From an uncultured Burkholderiales bacterium (GTDB lineage: Bacteria > Pseudomonadota > Gammaproteobacteria > Burkholderiales > Burkholderiaceae_C), in contig CAIMVC010000388.1 in assembly GCA_903844825.1 (NCBI GenBank), positions 1-46,004 on the forward strand: DNA of 46,004 nucleotides. The letters run 5' to 3'. The notes under the pieces were generated by a model. That model ran no database searches. It was given only the letters and a program-made list of their open reading frames with translations, and was not told where the DNA came from. The stretch's first letter is position 1. Every line of letters starts with the position of its first letter. Below, piece after piece: positions 38,017-46,004 of this stretch. The position numbers and the translations under genes are program-made.

Positions 38017-40167
38017 TTAGAGGGGCATGGCCAGCCGCAGTCCCAGGGTCCAGTTTCGGCCGGGTGCCGGTTCATAAAACTGGGACGAGGCTTGGTTGAC
38101 GATGACGGAGCCCGTGTAGCGCTTGTCGCTGAGGTTGTCGACGCGGGCATAAGCCGTCAAGGTACTGGTGCCTAAGCGCCAGCCCTGGCTGGCTTTGAGG
38201 TTGAGTGTGGTGTAGCCGTCGGCAGCGGCGCTGTTGTTGTCGTTGGCGTAGAGCTTGCCCGCGCGGGTGAGCTCGGCACCGACCTGGCTGCCCAGGCGTT
38301 GTTTGGGCTTGGGACCATCCTGCACCTGGCTGGACCAGAGCAGTTCCGAGAACAAAAAGTTTTGCGGGATGCCGGGGATCTTGTTGCCTTCAGATACCGT
38401 GGTTATGTTGAGGCCTGACCCACTGGTGAAGCCTTGCGAGTAGCGCGCGTTGATCATGGAGGCCGACAAGGTCGCGCTGATGTGCGAATTGAGCAAGGTG
38501 CGGCCGGCCAGTTCCCAGCCCGTGCGCAGGGTGCTGGGTGCGTTTTTAAATGTGGAGTTGCCGCCCTCGCTGCTTTGCACCACGATTTCGTTGCTGGACT
38601 TGATCTGAAACAAGGTGAAGTCCAGGCGCGACTGCGGTGCCGGCGCCCATTTGCTGCCGAGTTCATAGTGCTGGCTGCGGGAGGCGTTGATCGTAGTGTT
38701 GAAGATCGGCGCGCGGGTGCCGCTGTAGGCCACTTCAGCCAGGGTTGGCGTCTCAAAGCCCTTGCCGTAGTTGGCATACAGGTTCAGGGCATCGGTGGCG
38801 TGGTAGCTCAGGCCCAGCACGGGATTGGTGGCCCGGTACTTCACGGCGCCGCTGCCGTTGCCGTCGCTCAGGTAATGGTCGGCGCTGTTAAAGCGCACCG
38901 CGCTGCGGCGCAGGCCGGTGACCAGGGATACTTTTTCGGAGACCAGGGCCGTGGCCTGAAGAAAGAAGTCGCTGTTGCTGGCCTGGTTGTCTTCGTTGCG
39001 GGTGGTGCTGGTTTTTTCGCCCAGGGCCGCGGCGCCGGCCTGACGCTCTTCGCGCGACAGATCGAACTCGTAGCCCGCCACCCAGGTCACGGGGATCTGG
39101 GCGATTTTCGTTTTGGCGTTGTACTGCAGCCCGGTGCCGTAGTAGGCCCGCTCAAGCCCGACCCAGGCGCCCGTCGGCGTGACGCCAAAAATGCCGGCCT
39201 GGTACTGCAAATTACTGCGCCGGCCGTAGTAAACACGGGCGGTGACCGAGCGCTCGGTGTCGATGTTGTGCGTGAGCGAGCTGCCCAGCTGGTTTTGCGA
39301 CACGATTTTTCGCACACGCCGGCTGACAGCATTGGTGCCGGCTAGCTCAGGGTCGGCGGCCAGTTGCTGCGCCGTCAGGCCCAGCGGGTCTTGCGCCAGG
39401 GGCATGTCAAACAGGTTGAGCACCACATTCACGCGCGTCTTCTCGTTGGGCTCGAAGCTCAGTTTGCCGTTGAACTGTTTGCGCTCGGCCTGGCTGTTGG
39501 CGCGAAAGCCGTTGGTCTCAAAGGTGCTGTAGTCAGCCACCAGACCGTAGCGGCCAACGCGTCCTGCATATTGCCAGTCCGAGCGCTGCATGCCGAAGGA
39601 GCCGGTGTAGAGCTGCGCGCTGAACTCGGCTTGCTCGGGTGCTTCTCGGGTGAAAGCCTGGATCACGCCGCCCGAGGAGTTGCCATACATTTGCGCCAGC
39701 GGCCCGCGCAGCACTTCGATGCGCTCAATCGAGGGCAGCGCGATCGACGAGCCCTGCGCCTGGCCGTCGGGTGTGGTGGCCGGAATGCCATCGACCAGCA
39801 GGCGAATGCCCCGAATTCCAAAAGCCGACCGGGCCCCAAAGCCGCGGATCGAGACCTGCAAGTCTTGCGCGTAGTTCTGTCGGTTCAAGATGGTCAGGCC
39901 AGCTACCCGGTTCAGGGACTCCGACAAATTGACCTGCGGTCCGGCGCTTTCAATGGTGTCGCGGTCGATCGACTCGATGGCGGCGGGCGTATCAAAGCTG
40001 CGTTGCTGCGCACGCGAGGCCGACACCACCACCTCGCTCAGGCTTTGAGCGCTGGCCCCCGCGCAGGCAGTGGCTGCTGCGATTGCCAGAATGCTCTGGC
40101 GCCAGAAGGTTGGGGTAGGGGTATGAAGTGGGCGGCGCGGCTGCATGAGGTGTGTCCCGGGTGTCAT
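38017..40167 (-). CDS. TonB-dependent receptor resembling PQQ importer PqqU/YncD
   Basis: Outer-membrane receptor of 716 residues (or 709 from the ATG at 40146). Signal peptide, TonB box region, plug with INLSESL-like NLSESLNRVAGL, LNRQNYAQDLQVSIRGFG, and GIRGIRLLVDGIPATTPDGQ, then a beta-barrel ending YEPAPGRNWTLGL and a terminal hydrophobic strand. These blocks, and GSVIVNQ near the end, align by memory with E. coli YncD, reported as the PQQ uptake receptor PqqU. A PQQ dehydrogenase three genes upstream makes that role plausible. Last gene of the cluster. A lanthanophore or other ligand is the alternative. Confidence 0.8.
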   Translation of the reverse strand: MTPGTHLMQPRRPLHTPTPTFWRQSILAIAAATACAGASAQSLSEVVVSASRAQQRSFDTPAAIESIDRDTIESAGPQVNLSESLNRVAGLTILNRQNYAQDLQVSIRGFGARSAFGIRGIRLLVDGIPATTPDGQAQGSSIALPSIERIEVLRGPLAQMYGNSSGGVIQAFTREAPEQAEFSAQLYTGSFGMQRSDWQYAGRVGRYGLVADYSTFETNGFRANSQAERKQFNGKLSFEPNEKTRVNVVLNLFDMPLAQDPLGLTAQQLAADPELAGTNAVSRRVRKIVSQNQLGSSLTHNIDTERSVTARVYYGRRSNLQYQAGIFGVTPTGAWVGLERAYYGTGLQYNAKTKIAQIPVTWVAGYEFDLSREERQAGAAALGEKTSTTRNEDNQASNSDFFLQATALVSEKVSLVTGLRRSAVRFNSADHYLSDGNGSGAVKYRATNPVLGLSYHATDALNLYANYGKGFETPTLAEVAYSGTRAPIFNTTINASRSQHYELGSKWAPAPQSRLDFTLFQIKSSNEIVVQSSEGGNSTFKNAPSTLRTGWELAGRTLLNSHISATLSASMINARYSQGFTSGSGLNITTVSEGNKIPGIPQNFLFSELLWSSQVQDGPKPKQRLGSQVGAELTRAGKLYANDNNSAAADGYTTLNLKASQGWRLGTSTLTAYARVDNLSDKRYTGSVIVNQASSQFYEPAPGRNWTLGLRLAMPL

Positions 40168-40292
40168 TTTTAGTTAGTAAAGCAGGCTTCTTCTATAACA
40201 CTTTGGAATCTATTTGGTTGTGTTCGCAGTCGCGCCTGTCGGGTTCAGTTGTCATGGGCCGTTCGGTCAGCGGCCTTGTGCAAGCACGTCGC

Positions 40293-41093
40293 TCAAGGCA
40301 TGGCCTCAAAGCCCTTGCCGGCCAAGCTCTGCTTGACCTGGGGGCCAAGCAGGTAGGCCATGAGTCGCTTGGCTTCGCTCTGGTTGGGTGCGCCCGTCAC
40401 AATGGCTGCGTCGTAGCGTGTCCACACTTGCAGCGAGGCCGGTAAGGCGCCCGCCAGTTTGGCGCCCTTGGCCACCAAAATCTCGTTGATCGGGTAGACA
40501 CCGATCTCAACGTCGCCGAAGCCGACGGGCGCCACGGGATTGTTGCCCGTGCCAAATTGGGTTTTTGCGCTGATCGCCGAACTCATGCCCAGCCGCTCGA
40601 ACAGCGCCTTGACCTGCACACCGCCCGGGTTTTCGGCGGGGTCGGCGTAGATCAGGGTCTTGGACTGAAGGATGGCTTGCTTGAAGGCTTCGGGGCTTGA
40701 CAGATCGGGGGCCGGCGCGGCTTGCGGTGTCGCTACGCCTAGACCGGTTCGACCGAGTGCCAAGCGGGAATCCTTTTGCATCTGGCCCGCCCTGTCCAAC
40801 TCGCTGATGACCTCTTCGGCGGCAATCACGACATCCGGATGCTCGGAGCCATGCAGGTTCGATTTGAGCTGTGAGCGGTTGACAAAACGCACCGTGATGG
40901 CCTGACCGGTGTCCTTTTCAAACTTGGCCAGCGCTTCGCTGACTGCTTCTTTCAGCGGGGTCAGGCTGAGCACGGTCAGCTCTCCCGGGCCGGCGAAGGC
41001 CGGCGTCAGGCTGATCGCCGACAAGGCAAGCCAGCAGGCGGTCTGGCGCAATTTTCGGGACACCGAAGGTAAAACCGACACGGTCGTCAACAT
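40293..41093 (-). CDS. ModA-like periplasmic substrate-binding protein (orphan)
   Basis: Protein of 266 residues from the ATG at 41093 with AAGGA 7 bp upstream. Signal peptide ends near PAFAG. Mature part shows ELTVLSLTPLKEAVSEALAKF, PDVVIAAEEVISELDRAGQM and FGDVEIGVYPINEIL, as in ModA-like (SBP_bac_11) proteins. No ModB or ModC partner is adjacent. A molybdate/tungstate-binding role would fit the molybdenum hydroxylase in the cluster, but family members also bind other anions. 23 bp after the cytochrome gene, so co-transcribed. Confidence 0.75.
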   Translation of the reverse strand: MLTTVSVLPSVSRKLRQTACWLALSAISLTPAFAGPGELTVLSLTPLKEAVSEALAKFEKDTGQAITVRFVNRSQLKSNLHGSEHPDVVIAAEEVISELDRAGQMQKDSRLALGRTGLGVATPQAAPAPDLSSPEAFKQAILQSKTLIYADPAENPGGVQVKALFERLGMSSAISAKTQFGTGNNPVAPVGFGDVEIGVYPINEILVAKGAKLAGALPASLQVWTRYDAAIVTGAPNQSEAKRLMAYLLGPQVKQSLAGKGFEAMP

Positions 41094-41116
41094 GCTCAAT
41101 CCTTGGTTTTTGTTAA

Positions 41117-41470
41117 TTATTTCTTTTCACCGGCCACCACGTAGGCGAACAGGTTGCCGATTTGCTCTTGCGACAAAACGCTCTTCCATGGAGGCATGCT
41201 GTTCTTACCATTGCTGACCGAGTTGATGAAGCGTGGGCGCTGTTTGGGGGGGAACGTTCTGAGGTCAAAAAAACCGCCACCGGCATCGACCATTTTCTGG
41301 CCGTGACATACCGAACAGTTGTCGGCGTAGAGCTTGGCGCCAGCGGCAATTTGGTCCGGCTGGAATGTCTGTACCTCGTCCTGCGCGAGGACGGCGGCGC
41401 AAGACAGCGCGCTGATGGCGACGCAAATGGTTGCGCGAACAAAAAGACTTTTCAAGATTTTCACGGTCAT
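41117..41470 (-). CDS. Periplasmic cytochrome c, one haem
   Basis: Protein of 117 residues from the ATG at 41470 (AAGGA upstream), with a signal peptide ending near VLAQD. One CxxCH (C52, C55, H56) and a probable axial Met at M92 (NSMPPW). Size and form match the soluble cytochromes that accept electrons from PQQ alcohol dehydrogenases. A strong terminator lies between it and the dehydrogenase gene. It can link both the PQQ and molybdenum enzymes to the respiratory chain. Confidence 0.9.
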   Translation of the reverse strand: MTVKILKSLFVRATICVAISALSCAAVLAQDEVQTFQPDQIAAGAKLYADNCSVCHGQKMVDAGGGFFDLRTFPPKQRPRFINSVSNGKNSMPPWKSVLSQEQIGNLFAYVVAGEKK

Positions 41471-41483
41471 GGAATCCTTATGT

Positions 41484-41518
41484 AAAAACAGCCGGTGCGA
41501 AGACCTCCGCACCGGCTG
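41484..41518 (-). terminator. Strong hairpin terminator/attenuator after the PQQ dehydrogenase
   Basis: CAGCCGGTGCG and CGCACCGGCTG form a perfect 11-bp stem with an 8-nt loop, followed on the minus strand by TTTTTA. It starts 18 bp past the dehydrogenase stop and just before the cytochrome start. It should reduce read-through so the dehydrogenase is made in excess. Confidence 0.85.
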
Positions 41519-41536
41519 CCGGAAGGCTAAAGCGGA

Positions 41537-43219
41537 TTACTGAGGGACTGAAAATGTCCAGACAGAGCCGCCTTGCGGCACGTTCTTGACATCGGGTCCT
41601 ACCCAGCGACGGCCCGGGCCACCCAGACCTGACAACACGGTGACGTATTGCTTGCCTTTGTGGCTCCAGGTGATGGGGCTGGCGTTGATGCCCGAGCTGG
41701 TCTGGAATTGCCAGAGTTGCTTGCCGGTGTCGGCGTCCAGTGCAATGAATTCGCCGGTATGGCGACCGGTGAACAGCAGGCCGCTGTCAGTGACCAGCAT
41801 GGACGCCCAGTTGGCATGGTCATTGAGGGGTACTTGCCACTTTGGCTTGCCGGTCATCGGGTCAATGGCGCTCATGTAGCCGTGTGGCTCGCCTGGCTCG
41901 AAGTCGATCTTGATGTCCTTCATGCCGACCCAGCGGGTGCCGGGCTTGTAGGGCAACTCAAGGTCAACCATCGCCATGCTGGACCACATGTGCATGGTGT
42001 TGGTATAAAGCAGACCCGTCTTGGGGCTGAAGGCCGCATGCTGCCAGTTCTTGGCACCCACGATGTTGGGCCAGAGCTTGACGTTCTCGCCGGCGCGCAT
42101 TTTCCTGGCCACGTCGGTTTCGACCGGACGTCCGGTAGCCATGTCGATGTGGCTGGCCCAATTCACGCGCTCATAAGGGTTGGCCGCCAGCAGTTTGCCG
42201 TCAGCGCGGTCCAGCACATAAGAAAATCCGTTGCGATTGAGTTGCATCACGGTCTTGCGCATCTTGCCGTCGACCTTGACATCGCCCAGGATCAGCTCCG
42301 ACACGGCATCGTAGTCATACAAATCGTTCGGTGTGAACTGGTAGTGCCAGACGATTTCGCCGGTCTTGGGACGCACGGCAATCACCGAAGCGGTGTAGAG
42401 GCTGTCGCCACCCCGGTACTTGGGGTTCCAGGGGCCGGTGTTGCCGGTGCCCCAATAAACGAGGTCCAGTTCCGGGTCATAAGAGCCGGTGATCCAGGTG
42501 CTGCCGCCGCCGTTCTTGTAGGAGTCTTCCACCTTCCAGGTGTCGCCGCCTTTTTCACCCGGCGCTGCCGTGGTGTAACGACGCCACAAGGCCTTACCCG
42601 TGGCTGGGTCGTAGCCGGCGATGAAGCCGCGAATACCGAACTCGGCACCGGACACGCCGGTGATCAGCACGCCGTTGGCCACCACCGGAGCGCTGGTGAT
42701 CGAGTAGCCGTCTTTCCAGTCGATGACCTTGGTTTTCCAGATTTCCTTGCCGGTCTTCTGGTCCAGGGCAACCATGTAGGCGTCCAGTGTGCCGCGCAGC
42801 ACCATGCCGTTATAGAGCGACACGCCCTTGTTCGACACGCCGCAGCAAACGATGCGCGGGGTATCGGGATCAAAGTCCACGGGTGTGCGCCAGATCTGCT
42901 TGCCGGTCAGGGCGTTGATGGCCACGGTCCACTTGGCATCGCTGACGTACATGACACCGTCATACACCAAAGGTTGCGCTTGCTCGCCGAAGTCGTTTTC
43001 GAGTGACAGCGACCAGGTGGGCGTGAGTTTCTTGACGTTCGTCTTGTTGATCTTGCCGAGTTTGGAGAAACGCTGCTGGCCGTAGCCCATGCCGTAGGTC
43101 AATACGTTGTCGGTATTGGCACCATCCTTTTTGAGGTCGTCAGCGGTTTGCGCCTGGGCGGCAAAAGCCGCAGCCAGGGCAAGGCTCAAGGCCAGTGTGG
43201 TCATCTTCACTTGTTTCAT
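41537..43219 (-). CDS. PQQ-dependent alcohol dehydrogenase with lanthanide-type signature
   Basis: Periplasmic quinoprotein of 560 residues, signal peptide ending near AAQAQ. Features of the methanol/ethanol dehydrogenase family: vicinal disulfide C125-C126 (IVCCGVSNKG), metal ligand E193 (GAEFGIRG), Asn block GTGNTGPWN (260-265) and catalytic D302. Two residues later D304 (LYDYDAV) supplies the extra Asp found in XoxF/PedH/ExaF-type lanthanide enzymes; calcium enzymes have Ala or Ser there. Tryptophan-docking repeats (ALDxxTGKxxW) are visible. AAGGAGA precedes the start. It oxidises an alcohol and reduces cytochrome c; which alcohol is not readable. Confidence 0.9.
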   Translation of the reverse strand: MKQVKMTTLALSLALAAAFAAQAQTADDLKKDGANTDNVLTYGMGYGQQRFSKLGKINKTNVKKLTPTWSLSLENDFGEQAQPLVYDGVMYVSDAKWTVAINALTGKQIWRTPVDFDPDTPRIVCCGVSNKGVSLYNGMVLRGTLDAYMVALDQKTGKEIWKTKVIDWKDGYSITSAPVVANGVLITGVSGAEFGIRGFIAGYDPATGKALWRRYTTAAPGEKGGDTWKVEDSYKNGGGSTWITGSYDPELDLVYWGTGNTGPWNPKYRGGDSLYTASVIAVRPKTGEIVWHYQFTPNDLYDYDAVSELILGDVKVDGKMRKTVMQLNRNGFSYVLDRADGKLLAANPYERVNWASHIDMATGRPVETDVARKMRAGENVKLWPNIVGAKNWQHAAFSPKTGLLYTNTMHMWSSMAMVDLELPYKPGTRWVGMKDIKIDFEPGEPHGYMSAIDPMTGKPKWQVPLNDHANWASMLVTDSGLLFTGRHTGEFIALDADTGKQLWQFQTSSGINASPITWSHKGKQYVTVLSGLGGPGRRWVGPDVKNVPQGGSVWTFSVPQ

Positions 43220-43236
43220 GCTTCATCTCTCCTTTT

Positions 43237-43242
43237 GTTATA
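43237..43242 (-). promoter_or_regulatory. Candidate -10 element of the PQQ dehydrogenase promoter
   Basis: TATAAC read on the minus strand, just upstream of the ribosome binding site. The -35 position 17 bp upstream is poor (TCTGTT) and abuts the repeat array, suggesting activator-dependent transcription. Confidence 0.4.
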
Positions 43243-43263
43243 AAACTTTTTCGAATCGGAACA

Positions 43264-43318
43264 GAACTGGAATCCAACTGGATTCAAACGGGAATCAAAC
43301 GGGAATCAAACGGGAATC
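43264..43318 (-). repeat. 11-bp tandem array upstream of the PQQ dehydrogenase
   Basis: Five adjoining 11-mers. Plus-strand copies: GAACTGGAATC, CAACTGGATTC, then three identical AAACGGGAATC, flanked by one degenerate unit on each side (43253-43263, 43319-43329). Read toward the gene, three perfect copies are distal and two divergent ones proximal, ending 44 bp before the start. The stop codon of the upstream Mo subunit gene lies in the array. Confidence 0.8.
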
Positions 43319-45656
43319 AAACGGAACCGAGTTGTTGACGGATCGGCAACTGGCGGATGCGTTTGCCGGTGGCTGCAAAAATCGCGTTGCACAAGGCCGG
43401 TGCCACGGGTGGCAGGCCGGGCTCGCCAACACCGCCCGGGGCGACGCTGTAGTCGGACGGGGCCAAGTGGACCCGGATTGAGCGAGGCGCTTCGCTTTGG
43501 CGCAGCATGGGGTGGTCGTGGAAGTTGCTTTCAACCACCCGGCCGTTCTTGAAGCTGATTTCACCGTGCATGGCCAGACCCAGGCCCATGATCGCCGCGC
43601 CTTCGAGTTGCGAGCGGATGCGCTCGGTGTTGACTTGCGGGCCGCAGTCAATGGCCATGTCCACGCCAATAATTTTGATGCCGCCCTTGGCGTCGACTTC
43701 CACCTCGATCGCGGCGGCGGCATAGCTCATGAAGGAGTAGGCCACTGCAATGCCCAGGCCGCGGCCTTTGGGCAAGGAGCGTCCCCACTTGGCGCCCGCA
43801 GCCGCGAGTTCGACCACGCCGCGCATGCGTCCGGTGTCAATGGGGTAGCGCTCTGGATTTTCGCCGTAGTTGGTGTTGTCGGACAGCGAGCGGGGGTCCA
43901 GCCGACGTGCGGGGCCGATCAGGTCCACCAGGTACTCTTTCGGATCGCGCCCAGCAGCGGCTGCGAGTTCGGCCACAAAACACTGCACGGCAAAGGCGTG
44001 CGGAATGTTAAAGACGGCGCGGAACCAGCCAATGCGGGTGTGCGCTTCGGCTTCGGGCGTTTCGATGCGAACGTTCGGAATCTGGAACGGCACGTTGATG
44101 GCCGTCATACCCATTTCGCCAGCACTCAACATTTTTGCGCCGGCCATGAAGGTCGAGCTGATCGACGGTGCGGCCGAACGGTGCAGCCAGGCCAGCGGTT
44201 TGCCATTGGCGTCCAGCGTGCTTTCCAGGCGCTCGACAGCCACTGTGTGGTAGTAAGCGTGACGCAAGTCGTCTTCGCGAGTCCACTGCACCTTCACGGG
44301 CGTGCTGCCCATTTCCTTGGCGATCAATGCAGCTTCGGCCACAAAGTCATGCTTGGACTTGCGCCCAAAGCCGCCACCGAGCAAGGTGACGTTGAGTTTG
44401 ACCTGCTCCGACTTCAGGCCGAGCTTGGCAGCCACAAAGTCGCGGGCAGCTTGCGGGTTCTGCACCGGAGCCCAGACTTCGCAAACACCATCGACGATGC
44501 GCGCAGTGGCCACGGGTGGCTCCATCGTGGCGTGGGCGATGTGCGGCAGGTAGTACTCGGCCTCGACGCGCTTGGTGCCCTGTGCCAGGGCGGCCATGGT
44601 GTCACCATCGTTGCGTACGGCTTTGCCGGGCTTGCGGGCTGAGGCCTCGAGTTCCTTGCGGTAGTCCACCGAGTTGTAGCTGGCGTGAACGCCGTCGTCC
44701 CACTCGATCGTCAGAGCCTCGCGCCCCTTCAGGGCGGCCCAGGTGTTTTTGGCCACGACCGCAATGCCACCGAGTGGGTGAAACAGCGCCGGCAAGGGGG
44801 TGCTTTGGATTTCGACGATTTTCAGCACGCCAGGCACCTGCAGGGCCTTGGCAGCGTCATAGCTCTTGACCTTGCCACCGAGCACAGGCGGGCGGGCCAC
44901 CACGGCGTAGACCATGCCGTCAAGGCGGATGTCGATGCCGAACTGGGCACGGCCGCGCACGATGTCGGGGCCGTCGATGAGCCGCACGTCGGCTTTGCCG
45001 ATGTAGCGGTACTCGGAAGGCAGTTTGAGCCGGAGTTTGTTGCTGTCGGGCACGGGCAGCTTGGCCGCGTCCAGGGCGACCGCGCCAAAACCCATCTTGC
45101 GACCGGTTGGCAGGTGCACCAGTTGGTGGTTGATGGCTTGCACGTCACTGGCCAGCACATCCCACTTGGCGGCGGCTGCAGCTTCGAGCATGGTGCGCGC
45201 AGCGGCACCGGCGCGGCGCAGTGCCATACCCGAGTGTCGAATGCTGCGGGAGCCGTCAGTGTTTTGGTTGCCGTATTTCTTTTCGTCGGCGGGCGCTTGC
45301 ACGACGCGCACGCGCTTGAGATCGGCGTCGAGTTCGTCGGCCACCAGCATGGGGATGCTGGTGCGCACGCCCTGGCCCATCTCCGAGCGGTGGCACACCA
45401 CCGAGACCAGGCCGTCGGCCCCGATCGAGACGAATACCAGCGGGCTGTCGACCACGCCACCGGGCATGCGGTCGCCACCAAACTTGGGCGGCGGCGCAGG
45501 CGCAGCGGTTTGCGCGAAGACTTCGCCGGCGCCAGTGACGGCCAGCAGCAAGCCGCCCGAGCCCATGGCTTTGAGCCAGCTGCGGCGCGAGCTTGTGGAA
45601 GCGATGCTCAGCGCGCTGGTGACGCTGTCGTGTTGGGTCAAGGCGGTGGTCTTCAT
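43317..45656 (-). CDS. Molybdopterin-binding large subunit of periplasmic aldehyde-dehydrogenase/IorB type
   Basis: Protein of 779 residues from the ATG at 45656, which overlaps the 2Fe-2S stop (ATGA). A long Tat-type leader has [11 protein letters not shown] before a hydrophobic stretch ending near EVFAQ. Cofactor-binding HRSEMGQGV (about 90-98) and LLGGGFGRK (about 423-431), plus the C-terminal [17 protein letters not shown] with the catalytic Glu. Only moderately similar to the large subunit at 20414. Together with the small subunit and the neighbouring cytochrome it could oxidise the aldehyde produced by the PQQ enzyme. Substrate is inferred. Confidence 0.9.
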   Translation of the reverse strand: MKTTALTQHDSVTSALSIASTSSRRSWLKAMGSGGLLLAVTGAGEVFAQTAAPAPPPKFGGDRMPGGVVDSPLVFVSIGADGLVSVVCHRSEMGQGVRTSIPMLVADELDADLKRVRVVQAPADEKKYGNQNTDGSRSIRHSGMALRRAGAAARTMLEAAAAAKWDVLASDVQAINHQLVHLPTGRKMGFGAVALDAAKLPVPDSNKLRLKLPSEYRYIGKADVRLIDGPDIVRGRAQFGIDIRLDGMVYAVVARPPVLGGKVKSYDAAKALQVPGVLKIVEIQSTPLPALFHPLGGIAVVAKNTWAALKGREALTIEWDDGVHASYNSVDYRKELEASARKPGKAVRNDGDTMAALAQGTKRVEAEYYLPHIAHATMEPPVATARIVDGVCEVWAPVQNPQAARDFVAAKLGLKSEQVKLNVTLLGGGFGRKSKHDFVAEAALIAKEMGSTPVKVQWTREDDLRHAYYHTVAVERLESTLDANGKPLAWLHRSAAPSISSTFMAGAKMLSAGEMGMTAINVPFQIPNVRIETPEAEAHTRIGWFRAVFNIPHAFAVQCFVAELAAAAGRDPKEYLVDLIGPARRLDPRSLSDNTNYGENPERYPIDTGRMRGVVELAAAGAKWGRSLPKGRGLGIAVAYSFMSYAAAAIEVEVDAKGGIKIIGVDMAIDCGPQVNTERIRSQLEGAAIMGLGLAMHGEISFKNGRVVESNFHDHPMLRQSEAPRSIRVHLAPSDYSVAPGGVGEPGLPPVAPALCNAIFAATGKRIRQLPIRQQLGSV

Positions 45657-46004
45657 GCTTTGGCTCCCCGTTGTGCGGCGACGGTCTTGATGGCTGCGCG
45701 GATGCGGGTGTAGGTGCCGCAGCGGCAGATGTTGCCGCTCATGGCTTGGTCGATATCGGCATCGGTCGGGTTGGGCTTGGCTTTGAGGAGGGCCACGGCC
45801 GACATGACCTGTCCGCCCTGGCAGTAGCCGCACTGCGGCACGCTGGCTGCGACCCAGGCCGCTTGCACCTGAGCGCCGAGCTTGTCGGTTTCCAAGTGTT
45901 CAATCGTCGTGACTTGTTTGCCGGCAACGGCAGACAGGGGGGTGACGCAGGAGCGCACAGCGTCATCGCCAACGTGAACGGTGCAGGAGCCGCACAAACC
46001 GGCG
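45653..46004 (-). CDS. 2Fe-2S subunit of molybdenum hydroxylase (partial at window edge)
   Basis: C-terminal 117 codons of an IorA/CoxS-type small subunit; the start is beyond the right end. Visible cluster residues: CGSC of the ferredoxin-like domain with a later Cys (VRSC), and CGYC plus ICRCGTYTR of the helical domain. It forms a heterodimer with the downstream large subunit, overlapping it by 4 bp. The gene order small then large subunit matches the pair at 19965-22681. Confidence 0.92.
   Translation of the reverse strand, partial: AGLCGSCTVHVGDDAVRSCVTPLSAVAGKQVTTIEHLETDKLGAQVQAAWVAASVPQCGYCQGGQVMSAVALLKAKPNPTDADIDQAMSGNICRCGTYTRIRAAIKTVAAQRGAKA

Noticed and set aside
43107-43481. Plus-strand frame reading through the 11-bp array
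   Set aside because: The repeat translates as a low-complexity peptide, but the frame overlaps two well-supported minus-strand genes and has no ribosome binding site.

Overview
The window looks like a chromosomal segment of a GC-rich betaproteobacterium, most likely Burkholderiales/Comamonadaceae (Polaromonas, Rhodoferax or Variovorax-like). This is inferred from the composition, two Bug/TctC-type periplasmic binding proteins embedded in catabolic clusters, IclR and GntR-controlled catabolic islands, and the style of the molybdenum hydroxylase, Tad pilus and chaperone-usher gene sets. No rRNA, tRNA, prophage or CRISPR was found. The only mobile element seen is a truncated group II intron at the left edge.

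Layout. 1-1.17 kb: a Rho-independent terminator followed directly by the 5' part of a group II intron whose reverse transcriptase is cut off, then unassigned sequence. 1.17-6.76 kb: a BaeSR-like two-component system (minus strand) divergent from two paralogous YHYH-domain lipoproteins and a HupE/UreJ-like membrane protein. 6.93-12.15 kb: a ureide/purine-type island with an Asp/Glu/hydantoin racemase-like protein and a GntR regulator (minus), divergent from an amidohydrolase/deaminase, a Bug binding protein and a PuuE-like deacetylase/allantoinase. 12.3-17.3 kb: an IclR-controlled minus-strand island with two DapA-family lyases/aldolases, an SDR dehydrogenase and another Bug protein. The same IclR-type operator occurs before the regulator and before the structural genes. 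17.5-22.7 kb: a bis-MGD molybdopterin oxidoreductase divergent from a two-subunit molybdenum hydroxylase (IorAB type).

22.7-32.3 kb: a Tad/Flp pilus operon on the minus strand (flp, cpaB, secretin, TadG/E-type pseudopilins, cpaE, cpaF, tadB, tadC), with no prepilin peptidase visible. 32.8-38.0 kb: a Csu-type chaperone-usher pilus operon on the plus strand. The two surface systems diverge from a 519-bp intergenic region rich in phased repeats and inverted repeats.

38.0-46.0 kb: a minus-strand periplasmic oxidation module. It encodes a 2Fe-2S subunit (cut by the window edge) and a Mo hydroxylase large subunit, a PQQ alcohol dehydrogenase with the Asp-x-Asp signature of lanthanide-dependent enzymes, a small cytochrome c, an orphan ModA-like binding protein, and a TonB receptor that strongly resembles E. 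coli PqqU (YncD), the PQQ importer. The inferred logic is alcohol to aldehyde (PQQ enzyme) to acid (Mo enzyme), electrons to cytochrome c, and dedicated cofactor scavenging.

The least expected non-coding signal is a pair of 11-bp tandem arrays, each 5 units with the same internal architecture, lying 44-46 bp upstream of flp and of the PQQ dehydrogenase. Coordinates and translations were read by eye; family assignments rest on recognised motifs, not on database searches.
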